Virus record (IMG/VR): IMGVR_UViG_3300025467_000007
Span: 1-64,000 of that record
Direction: 5' to 3' (one strand)
Source: a virus
Length of the DNA: 64,000 nt
Shown here in pieces: positions 58,483 through 64,000 of this stretch (position 1 is its first letter; each line of letters begins with the position of its first letter). Below the pieces are notes generated by a model, which had not been told where the DNA came from, ran no database searches, and saw only the letters and a list, made by a program, of their open reading frames with translations. Position numbers and translations under genes: made by a program.

Positions 58483-58745
58483 TTTCTTAAAGCTAATGCC
58501 TTCCTTGTTGGTTTGCCATGTTCATCCTTCATAGGACCTTTAACTCCACCCATACGAGCGCAGAAAGACTTACGTCGTCCTGCAGCCTTACCACCTTTTT
58601 TAAGTTTGGATGGTGGTGTTGTTACAGCCATTTTTAAATGATGACCAGGATTCTCTCTGTTATACTTATCTACACCAGCACGGGTTAAACCACCGGTCTC
58701 TGACTTGTACTTGTCTTCTTTAAGGTACTCTTTAAACGTTAGCAT
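58470..58745 (-). CDS. Small basic protein with capsid-targeting-like tag
   Basis: A 91-residue protein: MLTFKEYLKE tag, then GGLTRAGVDKYNRENPGHHL KMAVTTPPSKLKKGGKAAGR RKSFCARMGGVKGPMKDEHG. The core is recalled as conserved in T4-like marine phages. Strongly basic, so it probably binds the packaged DNA. It overlaps both neighbours by 13-14 bases. Confidence 0.75.
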   Translation of the reverse strand: MLTFKEYLKEDKYKSETGGLTRAGVDKYNRENPGHHLKMAVTTPPSKLKKGGKAAGRRKSFCARMGGVKGPMKDEHGKPTRKALALRKWNC

Positions 58746-59922
58746 TTGGTTTACGGTTCCTCATTAAGTTTGCACGACTAAACTCAGCTCTATCTACAAG
58801 CTTTGTTGGTTCGTTCTTATGGTTAACTACATAGCCTTCTGGATGTGTCTCCTTACCTTCAATGTGATGGCTTAGAGTTCCAGGATGTTGGTTCAATGTC
58901 TTTACCAATACGTTCTTTGCTTTTTGGATATGCTGATGCATCTTCAATAAGTTCTCGTATGAGCTTGCATGCTTATTGATATGGTTAATTTCTTGCTGTG
59001 CACCGCGTTGCTTCTCTTCTGCAGCCTTTGTAGTCTTAAGCCTTGATTGGACGATCTGTGATTTGTCCATGACATGTTGCTGTAAGCCTCTTACTGTTGG
59101 CTTTGCGTTGTTTCGTACTGTTTGGTTGATGTATGTAGCTAGATGACCAGATGCACCTTGATGTGGCTCAGTAGCAGCATACATAGTCTTCTTATGTTCG
59201 TCATGGATCTTTTGTGCAGCATCCATATGTTTATGAAACTCTTGTTGAGCTTTGTCTCCATAGTTTATGATACGTGTATCATGCTCAGCAGTCTTATGCC
59301 ATACATCTGGATGCTGTCTGAACTTATGCTCGATCTCAGGGCTTGCCTTCATATCACCTATATCTCGACCATGATACTGCTGATGGACGACTACGCCAAC
59401 CTTTGCTTTCTTAACTTTATTAGCTTCTTGTCCATGAGCTGAGTAGGTAATGGTATTTGGAGTAAACGAAGTTGATCCGTTTGGATTATGAACCACATCA
59501 TGATGACTAAACATCATGTCGCCTTGATAGACACCTTTCTTAGGAGTTACCTTTGGTAGATGTGTTAATGCATCTTTAAGTTTTTGCACAAGACCTGGAG
59601 CATGACCATGATTTCTTTCAATGTCTTCAGGCGTATGGTTAATCTTAGGGTTCTTATTGAATGCAGACTTGGTAGCTACAAAGAACTTACCCGTCTTTGG
59701 ATGATGACCGAATACGATCGCTGGTGAGCCATCATACTTCATCGTTAGGCTTTTATCCTTCTTACCAGACTTGATATGCTCAGACGCTTGGTTCAATGCA
59801 CCCTTTGCATGCTCAAAACCTTTGGCTCCATTGATAAGAGGTCTATCCTCAGGATGGGCTATATGTGATACTTTGCCCTCTGTAGATATAGCTTCTGTTA
59901 AGTATTGTGAAAATGATATCAT
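58732..59922 (-). CDS. Ligase-superfamily nucleotidyltransferase-like protein with capsid-targeting-like tag
   Basis: A 396-residue protein. Tag MISFSQYLTE, then SLTMKYDGSPAIVFGHHPKT with K62-x-D-G, the adenylated lysine motif I of DNA/RNA ligases and capping enzymes, FFVATKSAFNKNPKI (motif-III-like), GVYQGDMMFSHHDVV and near the C-terminus EGYVVNHKNEPTKLVDRAEF (motif IV/V-like). Charged helices lie in the middle. It may seal or cap nucleic acid just after injection; activity needs proof. Confidence 0.75.
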   Translation of the reverse strand: MISFSQYLTEAISTEGKVSHIAHPEDRPLINGAKGFEHAKGALNQASEHIKSGKKDKSLTMKYDGSPAIVFGHHPKTGKFFVATKSAFNKNPKINHTPEDIERNHGHAPGLVQKLKDALTHLPKVTPKKGVYQGDMMFSHHDVVHNPNGSTSFTPNTITYSAHGQEANKVKKAKVGVVVHQQYHGRDIGDMKASPEIEHKFRQHPDVWHKTAEHDTRIINYGDKAQQEFHKHMDAAQKIHDEHKKTMYAATEPHQGASGHLATYINQTVRNNAKPTVRGLQQHVMDKSQIVQSRLKTTKAAEEKQRGAQQEINHINKHASSYENLLKMHQHIQKAKNVLVKTLNQHPGTLSHHIEGKETHPEGYVVNHKNEPTKLVDRAEFSRANLMRNRKPNANV

Positions 59923-59923
59923 A

Positions 59924-61015
59924 TTATCTTAATGTAAATGTTCCTGCAGTACCTTTATGCGGACCTGATGTTGATTTAAAAGTCTGTGTAGCTACAGCTT
60001 TAACTTTACCATGATCTTTATGACCAGGATTATGGTATGTACCATGGATCGTAGCGCTGATGCCACCATGTTTAACATGTAAGTTCTTAAAGTGTTTAAG
60101 GTGTTCGTCAGCTATGTGCTCTGAATCATGGACATGTGATGTAGCGGATCCATCATCATGTACATGGCTATGAGCTACAAGGTGCTTGAACTTAGTTGGA
60201 GGGGATACTTGATCTCTAATATGCTTCCTAAGTTCTGAATCAGACTTCTTAGATAATCCTTTTGCGTGCTCCTTAGCCATAGCCGTTCTTACAGCAATAG
60301 ATGATTGTTCAGCTTCATGGGCGCGCTTAGCATCTTTAGACTTTGGTTTAAATTCACCCGTACCTTTATGTGCTTTCTTTTCTGCTTCTAACTTAGCTTT
60401 ATCCATCTTATAGTGTTCGTGTCTTTGCTGTGTAGTACCGTGATAGCCAATAATTTGCATATTGTTTTCATGGGCTTTTTGGAGTTTAGTATAGATCCCA
60501 TGTTTACCTGAATGCTTTTCAAGTGATGCTAGTCCAGCATTCTTAAAATTAGGTTGAGCGTTTGAACCATACTTTGCTGATATCGGATGGAAATGTTTCT
60601 TACCTTTCTTATCATGAGAAGTTACTATCACGTCTGCGTTTGAGTTAACATCCTTATGACCTGTGGTCTTTTCATGATCTCCAGCTTTTTTCTCTGTGTC
60701 TCTGTTGGAAGTCCAATGAACTGCATGGATAGTATGACCTTTTGGGATATGTTTCTTTATCTCACCTGCAGTTTGCTTAGCATGTTTGTCTATCTCTTTG
60801 TATGCTGCATCACCAATCTTTTTCTTTAGTTTAGTGTGTACTTGTTCAGGTGTTCCAGAGTGTTCAGGGTTATCTGACACAGCTCTATGGTGTTCAGGGA
60901 GTTTACCTTTTGGATGGAGATGCTTAGCTAATAATAATTCATGCATCTTACCTTTATCATCAGCGGCCACTGAAGAGGTTGCAGATTCTACTAAAAAGTC
61001 ATTAAAGCTTAACAT
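59924..61015 (-). CDS. Possible nuclease-like internal protein with capsid-targeting-like tag
   Basis: A 363-residue protein. Tag MLSFNDFLVE, then a helical part, VNSNADVIVTSHDKKGKKHF HPISAKYGSNAQPNF, which has the spacing of a PD-(D/E)XK core (Asp, then S-x-K), and a Lys/His-rich remainder ending TFKSTSGPHKGTAGTFTL. The nuclease reading is inference. It belongs to the row of tagged proteins and shares their high His/Lys/Glu content. Confidence 0.7.
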   Translation of the reverse strand: MLSFNDFLVESATSSVAADDKGKMHELLLAKHLHPKGKLPEHHRAVSDNPEHSGTPEQVHTKLKKKIGDAAYKEIDKHAKQTAGEIKKHIPKGHTIHAVHWTSNRDTEKKAGDHEKTTGHKDVNSNADVIVTSHDKKGKKHFHPISAKYGSNAQPNFKNAGLASLEKHSGKHGIYTKLQKAHENNMQIIGYHGTTQQRHEHYKMDKAKLEAEKKAHKGTGEFKPKSKDAKRAHEAEQSSIAVRTAMAKEHAKGLSKKSDSELRKHIRDQVSPPTKFKHLVAHSHVHDDGSATSHVHDSEHIADEHLKHFKNLHVKHGGISATIHGTYHNPGHKDHGKVKAVATQTFKSTSGPHKGTAGTFTLR

Positions 61016-61024
61016 ACATCTTCC

Positions 61025-61624
61025 TTATTTTATCGTGGTAACAGAGCCATCTTCCTTGGCCATGTATGCCTCAAAAGTTATAGATGGGAACTCTTTCTTT
61101 AGTTTTAAAAATTCTTTTAGGTTACTCATACTGTCATCAAATAGTCTTACCCTTGAGAACTGTCTTGTCTTAAGGTAGTTCCTAATGATAATAGCTTTCT
61201 TAAAAGCTGGGATCATTTGCCCTTCGATCCTACCGGCTCTCTCGATCCTAACCTTATTTATTGGAAACCCATACTTACTAAAAGTAGCAAGTACTTTGTT
61301 CTTATCATCAAAGTTATTCCTAGCTGTGATGATGACTACTTTACTATTAGGTGTATTAGCTGCGTTCTTAGCGATGGCTCTAGCTTTGTTAAACATCTTA
61401 GAGATCGGTGTAGACTCTTTAAGAAACTTCTCGGAGCTAGCAAATTGGGTGAAGTCAAACTTCTCCCCTGGCTTCAACTTATAATCGTTGAACTGTTGGT
61501 TGGTGAGTGTCTTTACTACCTGCCCATTCTTGACCACTCCTACTTGTGCCGTAGTCTTGAATAAGGTATCATCTATATCAAATATAGTAAGACCACCATT
61601 TAGGTTTTGTAATTCTTCAGCCAT
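61025..61624 (-). CDS. HAD-superfamily phosphatase
   Basis: A 199-residue protein: GLTIFDIDDTLFKTTA (DxD nucleophile), KVVIITARNNFDDKNKVLAT (motif II), KKAIIIRNYL region and RVRLFDDSMSNLKEF (motif IV). The layout recalls the phosphatase domain of T4 polynucleotide kinase and related phage HADs. No capsid tag. Follows a late box at 61653. Confidence 0.78.
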   Translation of the reverse strand: MAEELQNLNGGLTIFDIDDTLFKTTAQVGVVKNGQVVKTLTNQQFNDYKLKPGEKFDFTQFASSEKFLKESTPISKMFNKARAIAKNAANTPNSKVVIITARNNFDDKNKVLATFSKYGFPINKVRIERAGRIEGQMIPAFKKAIIIRNYLKTRQFSRVRLFDDSMSNLKEFLKLKKEFPSITFEAYMAKEDGSVTTIK

Positions 61625-61652
61625 GATCCATCGATAAAAGTAAATTATTAAT

Positions 61653-61660
61653 TATTTATA
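61653..61660 (-). promoter_or_regulatory. T4-type late promoter box before the HAD and internal-protein genes
   Basis: TATAAATA, minus strand, 28 bases before ATG 61624, directly after the terminator of the helicase transcript. It could drive the whole tagged-protein block downstream. Confidence 0.65.
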
Positions 61661-61661
61661 A

Positions 61662-61690
61662 TAAAAAAAGGCTACCGAAGTAGCCCTTTG
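61662..61690 (-). terminator. Intrinsic terminator after gp41, TTCG loop
   Basis: On the minus strand AAAGGGCTAC-TTCG-GTAGCCTTTTTTT: a strong stem capped by the very stable cUUCGg loop and followed by seven or more T. It begins at the gp41 stop and separates the replication operon from the late internal-protein operon. Confidence 0.9.
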
Positions 61691-63085
61691 TTAGAACTTG
61701 AATCCCGAGAATTCCTCGGTGGCCACCCGTTTGCCAAAGTCGGACTTATCAAAGACTGGTCTATCATCTTGACCAGAGTCTGCTATGCCTTTCTGAGCTG
61801 TGACCTCTACATCATATAGCTTCATCTTAGACCTATCCACACCAATCACAAAACGTTTATAATATGATGGATCATTATATCGATTCTTAAGCTGCTTGAC
61901 CATGATCTGACCAAGGCCCTCAAGATCCTCTGTGGATATAAGAGCTAACATGAGATCAACAGTTGCTGGCAAACCAAAGGATTCGGATGTGTCCTCAAGA
62001 CCTGGGTCGGAGTTCGTAAAACCGGACCGAGTAGTCTGTGTGGCACTCACGATAGGTACATTATACTCAACTGCCAAACCCCTTAGTTCCTCAGCAATCG
62101 TCTTGACATAGGTATAACTGTTTACGTTAGCCCCATATCGAAGTCGTTGTGAACTACAAATATTTAGATAGTCAATGTAGATAATGTCAGGTTGAAACTC
62201 TTGTTTAAGTTTTAACTCTTCAAGTAATGCCCTAAAATGACCAGCATGGGCACCGGCAGTTGGGTATTCCTTGATGATCAACTTACCTTGAGACTTCTTC
62301 CTGACCTTATCTAAACGACTATCAAAGATGGGCTTATCGACCACCTTCAACTCATCCATAGAGAGGTTAAGTAAGTTTGCATCGACACGTTCTGCGATAC
62401 GTTCCTCTGCCATCTCCATGGTAATATACAACACGTTCTTATTATCAAGTAGGTTTGCTGCCGCACAATGACACATGAATAATGACTTACCCACGCCTGT
62501 ACCTGCTAACACTACGTTCAACGTCTTCTTACTTAGACCACCCTTAGTGATCTTATTAAGCATATCCAAGTCAAACTTAATCTTTTCTTCTACATGATGA
62601 TAAAACTCATACCTTTGATCAGAATCAGCAAGATAGGAATGCCCAACATGACTATCGAAACTAACGCCAAGAGCATCTGAAAGGAGGCTAGGGATAGCAT
62701 CCTCTGACCTATTTTTGTCTTTGCCATCGATGATACCGATCGCGTCGAGGATTGCATTATAGACTGCTTTCTTTTGGCAAAAGTTTTCTGTTTCATTTAA
62801 TAACCACTCCTCATTAGTGTCTTGTTGTTTCAGTTCAGAGATCAATTGCTGTTGATCTTTTAAATCGCTGTCAGAGATGTCCTTACGGTTGTTTACTTCT
62901 ATCGCAAGGATCTCTGGTGTTATTGGTTTGTTATACGTTTCAAAGAACTTAGATATCTCTTCGAATACGATTGCTTCTTTACGTTCAGAAAAGTACCTAC
63001 GTTTTAAGAATGGTATGACCTTACGGCTATACTCTTCATTGAATATAAGGTTACTTAGTATGGTTGTTTCAATCCTCATCGACAC
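61691..63085 (-). CDS. gp41: Replicative DNA helicase gp41
   Basis: A 464-residue DnaB-type helicase (T4 gp41 475). N-terminal helical domain (1-150), Walker A VVLAGTGVGKSLF (195-201), Walker B DIIYIDYLNI, motif H3 VPIVSATQTTRSGF and an arginine-finger region VKQLKNRYND. It unwinds the fork and partners with gp61. The end (EEFSGFKF) is acidic-aromatic. Overlaps the upstream conserved gene by 17 bases; a strong terminator follows. Confidence 0.93.
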   Translation of the reverse strand: MSMRIETTILSNLIFNEEYSRKVIPFLKRRYFSERKEAIVFEEISKFFETYNKPITPEILAIEVNNRKDISDSDLKDQQQLISELKQQDTNEEWLLNETENFCQKKAVYNAILDAIGIIDGKDKNRSEDAIPSLLSDALGVSFDSHVGHSYLADSDQRYEFYHHVEEKIKFDLDMLNKITKGGLSKKTLNVVLAGTGVGKSLFMCHCAAANLLDNKNVLYITMEMAEERIAERVDANLLNLSMDELKVVDKPIFDSRLDKVRKKSQGKLIIKEYPTAGAHAGHFRALLEELKLKQEFQPDIIYIDYLNICSSQRLRYGANVNSYTYVKTIAEELRGLAVEYNVPIVSATQTTRSGFTNSDPGLEDTSESFGLPATVDLMLALISTEDLEGLGQIMVKQLKNRYNDPSYYKRFVIGVDRSKMKLYDVEVTAQKGIADSGQDDRPVFDKSDFGKRVATEEFSGFKF

Positions 63086-63374
63086 CGCCTGTATAAATTA
63101 AATCATTCTTCTTTACACCATCATCAAGCATCTGCATCAATAGATCTCCCACAAACCGTTCAAACTGGTTTATTTCAGCTTGTGTTTGGAACTCTACTGG
63201 ATTCTCTATTATATCATAGTGGTACTTTAAAGTACAGTTATCTTGCTCAGGGTTTTCCTTAAGCTCAACTTTACCCATTAGGAACTTGATACCTTGATAT
63301 TGGCCCTCAGTGATCTCGATCCCATACTTGTCTACTGAGTATGGGAACTCTTCATATTGGATCTTATGCAACAA
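63069..63374 (-). CDS. Conserved protein between UvsX and gp41
   Basis: A 101-residue protein (MLHKIQYEEFPYSVDKYGIE, GIKFLMGKVELKENPEQDNC, FERFVGDLLMQMLDDGVKKN). In T4 gene 40 occupies this position, but similarity to gp40 is not evident. Pattern recalled as conserved in cyanophage-like myoviruses. Probably a replication accessory protein. Overlaps both neighbours. Confidence 0.72.
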   Translation of the reverse strand: MLHKIQYEEFPYSVDKYGIEITEGQYQGIKFLMGKVELKENPEQDNCTLKYHYDIIENPVEFQTQAEINQFERFVGDLLMQMLDDGVKKNDLIYTGGVDED

Positions 63375-64000
63375 GGTCTTCGTCCTCTATTGCTGCTAGA
63401 GATTCATCGATGTCTATATCCTCATCTCGAATGATAGCACCATGAGCGACTTGATACTTGTCTTTGACTGCATCTTGGAAAGTTTTATCAGTCAAGATGG
63501 GCAACCAAAACTCTTTAGAGTCTGTATCCTTGATTCGATACTTATCACCGATCTCACCAGTATCTTTGTTTAAGCGAGCAAACCAACCAACAGATGGCTT
63601 AACCACATGACCAGTTTCGAGAGCAATATCAAGAAGGCCAGACCACTTGCTAATACCGCCATCAAAACTAACAGTAACAGGTATCTTACTTTTTTCTCTG
63701 ACATATCTAGATTTCTCCACATTAATAATAAAGTTCCAACCAGTTAACTCTGTACCATCCTTATCTTGTTGACGACCAAGGATGTAGATGTTATCTGCTG
63801 AATAGTATGAGCCTGTACCACCACCAACTACTGGTTTAGAGTACATCTCCATAGTCATGTAAGTATGGTTAACAACAACCATCGGGATATCTTTAAGTGT
63901 AAGGTGCGGTGTAACCATACGGAATAATGACTTGATTTGTTTTGCTCTTGACATATCTGCAACAGATTTACCGTCAAGCGTATCTTCAACTTCCTTCTTA
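63364..64000 (-). CDS. uvsX: RecA-like recombinase UvsX, N-terminus outside the window
   Basis: The frame is open to base 64000, so the gene is cut at its 5' end; an internal ATG at 63954 is not the start. The visible part holds SLFRMVTPHLTLKDIPMVVV NHTYMTMEMYSKPVVGGGTG (Walker B and L2 region), then the C-terminal domain, ending in an acidic tail (DEDIDIDESLAAIEDEDLVA). UvsX performs strand exchange and recombination-dependent replication. UvsX-x-gp41 order is as in T4. Confidence 0.9.
   Translation of the reverse strand, partial: KKEVEDTLDGKSVADMSRAKQIKSLFRMVTPHLTLKDIPMVVVNHTYMTMEMYSKPVVGGGTGSYYSADNIYILGRQQDKDGTELTGWNFIINVEKSRYVREKSKIPVTVSFDGGISKWSGLLDIALETGHVVKPSVGWFARLNKDTGEIGDKYRIKDTDSKEFWLPILTDKTFQDAVKDKYQVAHGAIIRDEDIDIDESLAAIEDEDLVA

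Overview
The window is a gene-dense, AT-rich stretch of a T4-like contractile-tailed phage (Myovirus morphotype). The evidence is a near-complete set of T4 core homologues: baseplate and tail (gp5, gp27-like, gp53, gp48, gp26/gp51, tape measure gp29), head and packaging (gp4, gp16), replication and recombination (gp32, gp41, gp61, RNase H, UvsX), late transcription (gp33, DsbA) and class I ribonucleotide reductase. Many of the accessory genes and repeat proteins are of the kind found in marine myoviruses. The host is probably a Gram-negative heterotroph: there are CsgG and other lipoproteins, spanin-like and peptidoglycan-degrading genes, and a homospermidine synthase of the type common in Alphaproteobacteria, but no photosynthesis genes in this window. 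The exact host cannot be told from the sequence.

Layout. 1-10095 (minus): two collagen-like fibres, small tail proteins, gp5 hub with lysozyme plus an M15 peptidase domain, gp27-like hub, gp53, gp48. 10141-15890 (plus): gp4, a conserved protein, a tube protein, a holin-like protein, gp16, a homing endonuclease, gp26 with a candidate -1 frameshift into gp51, and the tape measure; this operon ends at a bidirectional terminator. From 15917 everything is on the minus strand. 15917-26445: gp32, gp33, ClpP-like protease, cell-wall hydrolases, exonuclease, RNase H, DsbA and small early-type genes. 26635-35433: an accessory island with a CHASE2-adenylate cyclase, RimK-like ligase, HAD phosphatase, DUF4337-like membrane protein, FecR protein, curlin-repeat protein, CsgG, CsgF and small holin-like membrane proteins. 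35423-43594: NrdB, heme oxygenase, periplasmic nuclease, homospermidine synthase, NrdA, GalE, primase. 43630-49091: GroES-like co-chaperonin, glycosyltransferase, lysis-type membrane proteins, conserved virion-region proteins and an Ig-like decoration protein. 49120-61015: a block of proteins sharing an N-terminal tag that looks like the T4 capsid-targeting sequence, including two giant repeat proteins, nucleotidylyltransferase-like, ligase-like and nuclease-like proteins. 61025-64000: HAD phosphatase, gp41 helicase, conserved protein, UvsX (cut by the window end).

Regulation can be read directly. Ten minus-strand sites share a -35-like box (WTGTAC or a variant, usually followed by WTTAATT), exactly 18 bases, then TATAAT or TATACT; about half place the start codon only 5-7 bases after the -10, implying leaderless mRNAs. 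A second set carries the T4 late box TATAAATA, consistent with gp33 being encoded here. Genes are tightly coupled, very often by TAATG or ATGA overlaps.

The most notable system is the phage-borne curli-like secretion cluster (curlin, CsgG, CsgF and a FecR protein with a curlin-like tail, no CsgE seen) in the same island as a CHASE2-adenylate cyclase and a RimK-like ligase. Other strong leads are the gp26/gp51 frameshift, the leaderless promoter family, the tagged set of presumed head-internal proteins, and a structured RNA candidate at 25016-25213.
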